DNA of 24,034 nt from Lingula anatina (taxonomy: Eukaryota; Brachiopoda; Lingulata; Lingulida; Lingulidae): the NCBI RefSeq assembly GCF_001039355.2, contig NW_019773724.1, forward strand, positions 11,569-35,602. Direction: 5' to 3'. Position numbers and translations under genes: made by a program. The notes below the pieces were generated by a model. That model saw only the letters and a program-made list of their open reading frames with translations, made no database searches and was not told the DNA's origin. Below are positions 9,272-18,330 of the stretch, in pieces (within the stretch, counting starts at the first letter, position 1; the number at the start of each line of letters is the position of its first letter).

Positions 9272-10315
9272 GTTGCCCCCCCTATGGACTTATACAATCT
9301 TGGTTGTTATTCTGGTGGTCCAGAAAGCCTAAGATCTGCTCCACAAAGGAGTTCACACCCATTGCCAGGAGGTGAACTGCAGAGGCATGGTGGCAACCAC
9401 TTTCAGTTGAGACCAAACCAGCAGTATTACCAGCAAGACCCATACCTACAGAATCAACCTAGGTTTCAATCCAACATTGGTGGTCAGCAGGAATACTTCC
9501 AATCTCAAACAGCAAGGGAGATGGTTGTACCAGGCCAATACCAAGCAAATCCACCACCATTTCTACCCAACTTTGGCAACCAAAGGTTGCAACAAGGCAA
9601 TTTCCAATCTCAGACACCACCTGGTGAGTCAACAGGACCAAATATACCCCATCAGCAACAAGTAGAATCCCAGCATAGCAGACTACCTCAGGAGCCAGTC
9701 ACTGACCTCCATCTGCAGGAACAAGGTGGTGACCACTTTCAAACAAGGAGGAAATCAGGCCATGATTTCCCACCTTTACACCCACAACAGGACCCTGTGG
9801 CTGCTGGGGATCAAGACCAGAGTGTAACTGATCCTCAAACCACCAGAACAATGGGAAATGAAGCTCTTAACCAGGCCCATGGGAATAATCAGTTAGAAAG
9901 ATTACCTACGGCAGTGACACATGGGATTGCTGGGGTTCTAAGACAGCTCCCTGCTAACACAGGCAACACAAATGTTACTTTCAATTTGCAGCTGGTAAAT
10001 CAATATTATAACTCAGAAAAGGCATCAATGACACACATGAGAGAGAACGATGTGACAACATCGTTTCATAAACATATCCCTCCACGTGTGAAAAAACGAC
10101 TGAATGAGACACTTTGTCAAGATGATGTATGGGACCAAGTGAAGAAGATGTATGGCATTTCAGATGAAACCCCATGTCCTCCTGATGTTGTGGCTTTTTT
10201 GTTGTCTCAAGTTGAGGGTTCTATTGCATCTTTCATCAGTGTGTTGTTAAAGTTAAAGGGATGCCACACAGAAGGAGAACTAGACATTCCACAAGATTTG
10301 ATTGATGAAGTCAAG
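9272..10315 (+). CDS. Main exon of the death-fold gene: Gln-rich linker and death-domain-like fold
   Basis: Bounded by TTTTTCAG before 9272 and AAG|GTAATT after 10315, giving 348 codons, phase 0 at both ends. The first ~220 residues are low complexity, rich in Gln, Pro, Asn and Gly (QQYYQQDPYLQNQPRFQS is typical), resembling prion-like linkers. Residues from HIPPRVKKRLNETL (10073) to the exon end form a compact ~80-residue segment with DDVWDQVKKMYGIS, FLLSQVEGSIASFISVLLKL and KGC. The Trp-centred second helix and short amphipathic helices resemble a death domain, perhaps of the IRAK/Pelle kind. An in-frame ATG at 9245 lies within the acceptor tract and another at 9284, so an internal start cannot be excluded. 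Death domains join receptors and adaptors in innate-immune and apoptotic complexes; the subtype here is uncertain. Confidence 0.8.
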
Positions 10316-10638
10316 GTAATTGACCATTTGGTCTAATGAAGTAATCAGCTTTTTGTGGAATTTGTCACTTAAATAAACAGTATGACATGTTTTGGCTTCA
10401 GTGATTTTACACTATGGATACCTCTGAAATATCTGTACTCCTTGGCAAATTTATCTCTTCAAGATCTTCATAAAACGTTATTAAGACTTATATACAGAAA
10501 GAGAAAATAATGATATTTTGATTGTAACTTGTTTTAAATAGCAAACAATTGATTGTTGCCAGAAGTGAACTTTATGATAAGGTTTGAACAAGCATCTATC
10601 CACACAAACTACTAACTCACTTTATATTTCTTTTCTAG
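10316..10638 (+). other. Intron 2 of the death-fold gene
   Basis: Starts GTAATT and ends TTTTCTAG, 323 bp, phase 0, separating the two death-fold domains as is usual for domain-per-exon genes. It holds nothing else recognisable. Confidence 0.75.
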
Positions 10639-11022
10639 AATGGACTTAAGAGTGAAATGGAGTATAAGAAACTTAGACAGAATGGAATTCGCTTTGCTGA
10701 AGAAATTCATATTGACATTGGAAGAATTTTGAATTACTTTTATCAGTATGATATGATACCCGATGAGGAGATTACAGTGCTTAGAAATAGTGCCAGGGAA
10801 AATCCACATGATGCCTGTAGAAAGTTGTTTGAAAGACTAATTGCAAGCAGTCCTGAAAAACGACCCATCAAATGCTTGAAAGATGCCCTCAGACAATGCC
10901 AACATTCTCATCTGGCAGATGAACTAGAAGTTAGCAGCCAGGATGTAGAGGATGAATTACAGAAACAGGAAGTTGGAAGTGATCGGCCTTTTTGTGAAGA
11001 GCCGTTGGCGTTAGGAATTTAA
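10639..11022 (+). CDS. Last exon of the death-fold gene: C-terminal CARD
   Basis: Follows TTTTCTAG and ends with TAA at 11020-11022, 127 codons. Residues ~12-95 have the spacing of a six-helix CARD: LRQNGIRFAEEI, then IGRILNYFYQYDMIPDEEI, then ARENPHDACRKLFERL, then CLKDALRQCQHSHLADEL. The pattern helix - 'll..L...g.i..ee' - 'a..Ll..l' - 'f..aLr...H.hLa..L' is the CARD signature. CARDs pair with other CARDs in apoptosome, inflammasome and RIG-I-type signalling. About 30 acidic, probably unstructured residues follow. Joined to the previous exons the protein would be at least 538 residues with a death-like domain directly before the CARD. No NACHT, kinase, helicase or caspase domain is visible, which suggests an adaptor. 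Confidence 0.85.
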   Translation, partial: NGLKSEMEYKKLRQNGIRFAEEIHIDIGRILNYFYQYDMIPDEEITVLRNSARENPHDACRKLFERLIASSPEKRPIKCLKDALRQCQHSHLADELEVSSQDVEDELQKQEVGSDRPFCEEPLALGI

Positions 11023-11048
11023 GCTCCACCCATACCCTATTGGAGCAC

Positions 11049-11054
11049 ATTAAA
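11049..11054 (+). promoter_or_regulatory. Candidate polyadenylation signal of the death-fold gene
   Basis: ATTAAA, the commonest variant signal, lies 27 bp after the stop codon. This would give a very short 3' UTR; other signals further on are possible. Confidence 0.3.
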
Positions 11055-11390
11055 ACTACGGTGTTTGACAGTATGTGTCAAGATTTTTATCGGGTCATGG
11101 TTGAATAGGAACCTATGGTGTATTCCCACCATATTACTTGCATTGTTTAGATATTCTCATCAGATAGATAAGGTGACTTTCTATTTCCAGTGATATTGAA
11201 CAAACCTGCTGAAAATCTACAAAGGGTCATTCCATGATATAGATATTTACCACATTTTTACTAAGAGCATTATTTGTGCTGTGATACTCATCTCTACTAA
11301 AACACATAATACCATGTGTAGAGGTGTCCTCAGAGAAGTATCTGCTGCTGTTTACAATCATCAGAGCCAGTGTAGACATTCCTGTACTTT

Positions 11391-12115
11391 TATATATTTA
11401 GCTGAAAACAATGACACGTAATTAATTCAGACAATCCAGTAGTTGTAAAGTACTTGTAAATATTTAGCTGAAAAAATGTCATATACTAATCAAGACAATC
11501 TAGGAGTTGTAAAGTACTTGTATATATTTAGCTGAAAAAAAAATGACATATATTAATCAAGACAATCTAGTAGTTGTAAAGTACTTGTATATATTTAGCT
11601 GAAAAAATGTCATATACTAATCAAGACAATCTAGGAGTTGTAAAGTATTTGTATATATTTAGCTGACAATAATGTCATATATTAATCAAATATTGAATTG
11701 AAAATATTCAGAATAATTAAGACGCCCTAGCACTTTTATAGTGATTGTAAATATTGAATCAAAAGTACTAACAATACTTAATTAAGACAATTTAGTAATT
11801 GTTAATTACTTGTAAATACTGAACTGAAATTACAGACAATGCTTGATAACAGACAGTACTTGTTAAGTAGTTGTAAAAATTGACTTAAATACTGACAATA
11901 TGAAAGAAGACAGTCTAATACTTGTAAAATTGATTTGAAAATACTGACAGTACTTAAGTAATTGTAGAATACCTGTAAATACATAACTGAAAATGCTGAA
12001 AATACTTAATTGAGAGCCTCTAGTAAATATTTAGCTGAAAATTCCAACAAAACTTAAATAAGACACTCCTGAAAAGTACTTGTGAAGTACCAGTAAATAT
12101 TGGATTATAAAATAC
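11391..12115. repeat. 64-67 bp minisatellite, well kept at left and decaying to the right
   Basis: Four clear units carry TATATATTTAGCTGAAAA, then TCATATACTAATCAAGACAA, then TCTAGGAGTTGTAAAGTACT; the TTGTAAAG blocks are at 11443, 11507, 11574 and 11638. From about 11690 to 12115 the same order of blocks persists in degraded form (GTAAATATTGAA, CTGACAATACTTAATTAAGA, TAGTACTTGTAA). Fragments of the motif recur at about 13060-13100 and 14070-14095. Confidence 0.9.
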
Positions 12116-12705
12116 TGACAACAGATAGGAAAGTTTGGCGTAGTCAAACGACATTTTATGGCAACAACAATCTCCAGAGCTTATTTATGCACATGTCCAT
12201 TCTGCACATGCTCAATTGTGCACTAGAGGGGTAATCTCCTTTGAGGCACATGTTGCTACTTATACCATGGGGCATCACTGCCTGGCCTCAGTTTGCTTGA
12301 TTCATCTGTTCACGAGCATGATACAATTAAGCTACAAGTTATCTCAAATCTGCAACTGAAATCTTCAGTTCAAAAAATTTCATTTTACCACAAATGAAAT
12401 TTGTGCAAAATTGTTGGTAAATAATAACTTTTGCTGACTCGTCGCATCATAATTTTTAGGATGATGAGTCTCATTGAATATTTGATATATAATCTTTATC
12501 CCTAAGGCCATAACATTTAATACAGGCAACAATTTGCTACATTGTTATTATTGTTAAAACGATTAGGATAGAGGGGTTATATAATAAAAGCGGCCTGGTT
12601 TGGCTAAATCACGAACAAACAATATTCCTTGTTGCCTTCTTTCTTGCTATGAATGAGACTATAAAAGTTGGTGGTACACTGAGATGGAGGAGACATAAAG
12701 TTAAA
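12116..12705. other. Unannotated non-coding stretch
   Basis: AT-rich sequence between the minisatellite and the 2.2-kb duplicated block. I see no exon, repeat or transposon end that can be supported. Confidence 0.4.
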
Positions 12706-14930
12706 TATACATACCTCTCTAAATAACTGATTTGATCTGTGTAAATAGATAATCCAGTTATTACAGTTATCACCTTAACATTCATATCTTTTGACATTTG
12801 TGTTTATTTTAATATATAAATTACACACCAGTGTATGTCTTGTTTTCCTTTTTATGGACAGACTCTGTCTGGACATTCACTCCTCAGCCGCATCTGCTTT
12901 TGTCTATAGTGTTGTCTATGCTGTACTTTCTTCATTAACACACAACATCAAATATCTTCATGAATATGCGGGCAAGCCAAAGTCCCTACAGAATTTAATG
13001 CAGATGGAATTTAACCACGTTGAAAAGACGATAGATTGACACTGTCCATGATTAAGACAGTGCTCTAGTACTAGAAAGTACTTGTTAAGTAGTTGTAAAT
13101 AACCATTTTGGTAAAAAAAATCATCACAGAAAACACTATGGGAACAGTCCTCTGATTCACAACACATAACAGTTTAAAGTTTGCTTTTTAACATGGAGAT
13201 TTCAGGCTTGCTCAGTGACCTTGTACATGTGCTGCCACTTACTGGTGACCAATTGTACCAGAAAGGCACAAGAGGCAGAGGTGCTGGTCAGCTGTATGTA
13301 CCATGGGTAGGGTGTACAGACAGCTATGGCCACATCTTCATTGCTGACTGTTATAACCCCAGGATAGTGGCACTGAGTCCACAGGGACAGTTGATCAGAT
13401 ACATTAATTGTCACTAAGGATGATGATAAACTGGTGTATCCTACGTACAGCAGTAGCCATCAACCCTGCTGACCTATTGGTGGCGGCTGAGGCACAGATT
13501 GAATTGAGGACCTTCAATACTCGAAATGAAACATATTGCTCAGATTTTACATATTGTAATACTGGGCTTTTTAACTGGAGCGCATCGCAAATTGCTACTG
13601 AGCAAAAGCATGGTGATTCGTTGCAATTCCATAACTCATAAGCATCACAATTTCCAACCGAGTGCTTATAGTAATAGTGGTATCACCTTTAGTCTGAGGT
13701 CATTATTTGTGACGAGTAAATCCCATAGCAAAGGCCTTTGCACATACATGATTGGTCATTTTATGTGTCTTTCATGTAATTAAACATACAGTGTCTTTCA
13801 TGTAATTAATTGGGTTTCTAGGGATAATAGCATATGTATAACAATGCATGAAAGCTAATGAAAGATGGAGTCACTCGACAGCTCTGATAGAAAAAAACTT
13901 GCGGTAAATTTTCATGTGCTAAAGTCATGTTTTGTCATGCATAAATCAACTTTCAACATTTCATATATCATGTTATATTTTCTGATGAATGTTCATCTGT
14001 GTAGTCTTTTGATAATAATTATCTGTCAAACAATCAAGTATCACAACAGGAAGGTCACTTTGTTAACATTGAAGTAAAATACTGACAATACTTTATGAAA
14101 ACGACATCCATCTTTCAAAAACTGACGTGTGGGTTATCTTCTGTATGATCTTCCCACTAAAGCATAGACATATGCAAAAGTCTTCACATTTATCGTGTAA
14201 CATCTTTGATCTTGTAATATGTTCATTTCAATTAAAAATAATTAAAAAGAACGGCTGTTTGATGATATTCTTTTAATGAACTGGTAAATTTTTTCTGGGA
14301 CTTATACGATTTTATAGTTAATTTTCATTTCTCCCATTTTTGTTTGTAAAGCACAAAAATGCACAGACTTTGTGTACATTTAAGATCAAGTATCCGTAAA
14401 AGGCGAGTAATTGAGAATTATTGTCGACATTGCTATTTTAAAGTCAAAATTTGGGTTTTTTTCATATGGATCATTTGTTATGAATATTGGCATACAGAGA
14501 TACAGAGACAAATAATTTTAAGTTTCAAAAATAATTCCAAAGTAAAAAAATACTTAGCAAAAGAAATTGGCACTTGCCAAACACAAAGTCTCAACAGTCA
14601 ATACTGAGTAGGGCCTCGGAATGCTATAATGCAGGCTGCGATCTGTTGGTGCCTGCATGCTTCGGATAAAGCCATCGTGACACTTATTCGGAATCAGCAG
14701 GAATGAAGAAGAATGAGCCTGAACGAAGAATTTTTAAAATTCGCACCACATTCGGGGAAAAATTCAAATTGACCTTAATAATTGTAAAAGTACCGTTGGA
14801 ATACTCAGAATGCGCTTGAATTCACCTGGAATGATGAGTGCACTTTCGACTGTATTAGCTCTCAAAAGCAGTTCGAATGTAGTTGGAAAATTAGTAATAT
14901 TTATAATGCTGTAAGAAGGCAGTAAGAATA
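12706..14930 (+). repeat. 2.2-kb duplicated segment, copy A
   Basis: From ATACCTCTCTAAATAACTGA (12711) onward the segment matches 14944-17100 in the same order at high identity. The offset is 2233 bp at the left, falling to 2203 bp after small deletions in copy B. Copy A ends at an N (14931). It contains an NHL pseudogene and, at its right end, the left part of a GAATG-rich transposon-like sequence. Confidence 0.95.
13193..13518 (+). pseudogene. NHL-repeat (TRIM-NHL type) fragment, copy A, frameshifted
   Basis: The first frame gives GRGAGQLYVPW, CTDSYGHIFIADCYN, RIVALSPQGQLIRYIN: one NHL beta-propeller blade as at the C-terminus of TRIM-NHL ubiquitin ligases. After RYIN the reading must shift frame to give VTKDDDKLVYPT, then again to give AVAINPADLLVAAEAQIELRTF, the start of the next blade. 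Two frameshifts in about 60 bp, and no RING, B-box or other blades nearby, mark a broken fragment. The canonical NHL Asn-His/Asn position reads YNPRI here. An ATG at 13193 opens the frame but has no known role. Confidence 0.8.
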
Positions 14931-14931
14931 N
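14931..14931. other. Ambiguous base at the copy A / copy B junction
   Basis: A single N lies exactly where copy A stops and, after a short TA run, copy B begins. This is what an unmerged overlap between two contigs would look like. Confidence 0.6.
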
Positions 14932-14937
14932 GGATAT

Positions 14938-17100
14938 ATATATATACCTCTCTAAATAACTGATTTAATCTGTGTAAATAGATAATCCAGTTATTACAGT
15001 AATCACCTTAAGATTCATATCTTTTGACATTTGTGTTTATTTCAATATATAAATTACACACCAGTGTATGTCTTGTTTTCCTTTTTATGGACAGACTCTG
15101 TCTGGACATTCACTCCTCAGCCGCATCTGCTTTTGTCTATAGTGCTGTCTATGCTGTACTTTCTTCATTAACACACAACATCAAATATCTTTATAAATAT
15201 ACGGGCAAGCCAATTTAATGCAGATGGAATTTAACCACAGTGAAAAGACGATAGATTGACACTGTCCATGATTAAGACAGTGCTCTAGTACTTGCTAAGT
15301 AGTTGCAAATAACCATTTTGGTAATAATTTCATCACAGAAACCATAACAGCCCTCTGATTCACAACACATAACAGTTTAAAGTTTGCATTTTAACATTGA
15401 GATATCAGGCTTGCTCAGTGACTGTGTACATGTGCTGCCAGTTACTGGTGACCAATTGTACCAGCATGGCACAAGAGGCAGAGGTGCTGGTCAGCTGTAT
15501 GTACCATGGGTAAGGTGTACAGACAGCTATGGTCACATCTTCATTGCTGACTGTTACAACAACAGGATAGTGGCACTGAGTCCACAGGGACAGTTGATCA
15601 GATATATTAATTGTCACTAAGGATGATGATAAACTGGTGTATCCTACGTACAGGAGTAGCCATCAACCCTGCTGACCTATTGGTGGCGGCTGAGGCACAG
15701 AGTGAATTGAGGACCTTCAATACTCGAAATGAAACATATTGCTCAGATGTTACATATTGTAATACTGGGCTCTTTAACTGGAAAGCATCGCAAATTGCTA
15801 CTGAGTACAAGCATGGTGATTCGTTGCAATTCCATAACTCATAAGCATCATAATTTCCAACCGAGTGCTTATAGTAATAGTGGTATCACCTTTAGTCTGA
15901 GGTCATTATTTGTGGCGATTAAATCCCATCGCAAAGGCCTTTTGCACATACATGATTAGTCATTTTATGTGTCTTTCATGTAATTAAACATACAGTGTCT
16001 TTCATGTAATTAATTGGGTTTCTAGGGATAATAGCATATGTATAACAATGCATGAAAGCTAATGAAAGATGGAGTCACTTGGCACCTCTGATAAAAAAAA
16101 ATTTGCGGTAAATTTTCATGTGCTAAAGTCATGTTTTGTCATGCATAAAAATCAACTTTCAACATTTCATATATCATGTTATATTTTCTGATGAATGTTC
16201 ATCTGTGTAGTCTTTTGATGATAATTATCTGTCAAACTATCAAGTATCACAACAGCAAGGTCACTTTGTTAACATTGAAGTAAAATACTGACAATACTTT
16301 ATGAAAATGATATCAATCTTTCAAAAATGACGTGTGGGTTTCTTCTGTATGATCTCCCCACAAATGCACAGAAATATATGAAAAATTCATCACATCTATC
16401 TTATAACTTCTTTGATCTTGTGATATGTTCATTTCAATTAAAAAGAACAGCTGTTTGATAATATTATTTTAATGAACTGGCAAATTTTTTATGGGACTTA
16501 TACAATTTTATAGTTAATTTTCATTTCTCCCTTTTTTATTTGTAAAGCACAAAAGTGCACAGACTTTGTGTACATTTAAGATCAAGTATCCGTAAAAGGC
16601 GAGTAATTGAGAATTATTGTCGACATTGCTTTTTTAAAGCCAAACATTTTTTTCATATGGATCATTTGTTATATTGGCATACAGAGACAAATAAGCTTAA
16701 GTTTCAAAAATAATTCCAAAGGAAAAAAATACTTAGCAAAAGAAATTGGCACTGGAAAAACACAAAGTCTCAACAGTCAATACTGGGTAGGGCCTCGGAA
16801 TGCTTCAATGCAGACCGCCATCTGTTGGTGCCTGCATCCTTCGGATAAAGCCCTCGTCACACTTATTCGAAATCAGCAGGAATGAAGAAGAATGAGCCTG
16901 AACGAAGACTTTTTAAAATTCGCACCACATTCGGGCAAAAATTCAAACTGACCTTAATTATATTAAAACTTACAATTGGAATACTCAGAAGGCGCTTGAA
17001 TTCGCCTTGAATGATGAGTGCACTTTTGACTGTATTAGCTCTCAATAGCAGAATGTTTCGAATGTTGTCGGAATGCCGTGAGAATATTTAGAATGCAGTC
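14938..17100 (+). repeat. 2.2-kb duplicated segment, copy B
   Basis: The second copy of 12706-14930. Differences are scattered substitutions and small indels, for example loss of about 15 bp after GGGCAAGCC (15212). Similarity runs to about 17100, next to the insertion point of the 9-bp-TSD transposon, where copy A ends. Confidence 0.95.
15396..15721 (+). pseudogene. NHL-repeat fragment, copy B, same frameshifts
   Basis: It corresponds to 13193-13518 at a 2203-bp offset, with the same two frame breaks after RYIN and after VYPT. The ATG of copy A reads ATT here, while YNNRI is closer to the canonical NHL motif than YNPRI of copy A. The shared lesions show that the fragment was already broken before the copies diverged, whether they are paralogues or alleles. 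Confidence 0.8.
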
Positions 17101-17101
17101 A

Positions 17102-17110
17102 CAGTGCTGT
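17102..17110 (+). repeat. 9-bp target-site duplication, left
   Basis: CAGTGCTGT, repeated exactly at 17974-17982, flanks the inverted repeats of the transposon. Confidence 0.85.
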
Positions 17111-17422
17111 CACCCTGAGCTTCAGAGATAACTTGACACTAACCTTTTCACTATATAGCCTATCTTCATCGTGTCAAGTTGCCTCTGACGAAAATAGTTT
17201 GACCTAGTTTATATAAGCCAATCGAATCCATGTTTCAAAAATTTTCACCAAAGATGGGTGAAAACGCTGATTGGTTGAAAGTCCAGAATTGTGTCGTTGC
17301 GTCCGCATAACCGTCAATCGGCAATCAACGGCTGATTTCGCAAGCCATATTTACAACAAAGTTATTGTCGAGTGCGGAGACATCCGAGTAGTTCCGAGTG
17401 CATAACCGTACACAAAGAAAGC

Positions 17423-17630
17423 ATGGCGTCTCCTACGAGTGACTACGTAAAAGAATGTGTTAATTTATCTCTTAATTCTTTACAAAATATGAGTATATCG
17501 GAATTGAAACCAGAGCAGTTTGAGGCCTACTGAGGGATGGTGTATTTTGCGCGTGCTGCCCACAGGTTACGGCAAGTCCCTGATATGCAGCCTTATCTAT
17601 GATAGGTCCGGATTTGAACAAAGCGCGCTT
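17423..17630 (+). pseudogene. RecQ-like helicase N-terminal fragment, broken
   Basis: The ATG at 17423 opens 36 codons (MASPTSDYVKEC... to LKPEQFEAY) ending in TGA at 17531. In shifted frames the sequence continues as RDGVFCA and then VLPTGYGKSLI (17553 onward), followed by YDRSGF. 'LKPEQ.EA ... VF.VLPTGYGKSLI' is the order seen at the start of RecQ-family superfamily-2 helicases: the Q-motif-like region, then Walker A (GYGKS), which binds ATP phosphate. At least two frame breaks and loss of everything after Walker A make it non-functional. It lies wholly within the inverted repeats, so it is either cargo or the residue of a helicase encoded by a longer parent element. Confidence 0.7.
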
Positions 17631-17752
17631 TGACTCGTTCGCGTTCATTGGCTAGATCGTTCAATGAGTTATTGAGGGCGGGCTTTAATTTTGATTGGCG
17701 GGTGGCGCGGGCAATCGAATGTGGTCAGAGGTAACTTGACACGATGAAGATA

Positions 17753-17920
17753 CAGGGGCGGATTTAGGCCGTCTTCTGGGTCTTCCGGAAGACGGTCAGA
17801 TTTTCAAGTTTACATTGACGGGTATCTAATGTTTTCTGTCGGAAGACGGTCAAAAATGCAGGAAAGATCAACAAAGATAATTTAGAAGACTGTCAGAAAA
17901 TATCTCTGGATCCGACCCTG
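17753..17920. mobile_element. 168-bp CAGGG-ended miniature element nested in the right inverted repeat
   Basis: The left end reads CAGGGGCGGATTTAGG; the right end on the minus strand reads CAGGGTCGGATCCAGAG. ATA flanks both sides (17750-17752 and 17921-17923). Removing the element and one ATA restores CGATGAAGATAGGC, which exactly complements the intact left inverted repeat. GGAAGACGGTCA occurs twice inside. A 3-bp duplication with CAGGG ends does not fix the superfamily. Confidence 0.85.
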
Positions 17921-17973
17921 ATAGGCTATATAGTGAAGAGGTTAGTGTCAAGTTATCTCTGAAGCTCAGGGTG

Positions 17974-17982
17974 CAGTGCTGT
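17974..17982 (+). repeat. 9-bp target-site duplication, right
   Basis: CAGTGCTGT, identical to 17102-17110. Confidence 0.85.
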
Positions 17983-18247
17983 TAGAATATTATTCAAATG
18001 CCATTCGATAATTTTCCACTTGAAATGCACTTCGTAAGATTTTAACATTCAGGCCGACCATAATAATGGGTAAAACTATTATGAAATGCACTCGCAACTT
18101 TTAAAATGCTCTTTGAACATCCAGGAATGCATAAAGAATTGTCTCTCCGATGGCATTCTTGTTCATTCTGCCTCTAGTGTGACAGGGGTATCAGGCGTAT
18201 TCCACTTCCTGCTGTAGTGCCTGGATCAGCTGCTGGCTATTAGGCCA

Positions 18248-18249
<2 letters not shown>

Positions 18250-18280
<31 letters not shown>

Positions 18281-18330
18281 ACAGAGGGAGAGAGAGAGTA
18301 TGTGTGTGTATGTGTGAGCGTGTGTGTTTT
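18250..18330. repeat. Compound (TG)n / (GA)n / (TG)n microsatellite
   Basis: A TG run at about 18251-18278 is followed by a GA-rich stretch and then interrupted TGTG to about 18328. Confidence 0.95.

Larger units (their letters stand above)
17111..17973. mobile_element. DNA transposon with 79-bp inverted repeats and 9-bp target duplication (Mutator-like by TSD length)
   Basis: The left inverted repeat (17111-17189) starts CACCCTGAGCTTCAGAGATA and ends GCCTCTGAC. The right one (17724-17749 plus 17921-17973) is its near-perfect reverse complement, split by a later insertion. A perfect 9-bp CAGTGCTGT duplication flanks the element; 9-bp duplications with long inverted repeats are typical of Mutator-like elements, though other superfamilies are possible. 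Without the insertion the element is about 692 bp, too short for a transposase. It carries a broken RecQ-like helicase start and three inverted CCAAT boxes (ATTGG), perhaps remnants of a promoter. It is GC-richer than its surroundings. Confidence 0.85.
16851..18188. mobile_element. Possible older inverted-repeat element with GAATG-rich interior
   Basis: The left end reads CCCTCGTCACACTTATTC followed by CAGGAATGAAGAAGAATG. The right end on the minus strand reads CCCCTGTCACACTAGAGG followed by CAGAATGAACAAGAATG. The interior repeats GAATG/GAATGC at short intervals on both sides of the nested transposon. No clear target duplication is visible, so the exact ends are uncertain. A left-hand part also occurs in copy A (14671-14930). 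Confidence 0.45.

Noticed and set aside
12791-13039. 82-codon frame, also present in copy B at 15024-15218
   Set aside because: It starts with TTG, has no recognisable domain, and its persistence is explained by the recent duplication; copy B truncates it.
13865-14077. 70-codon frame in the duplicated block
   Set aside because: No equivalent intact frame in copy B and no motif.
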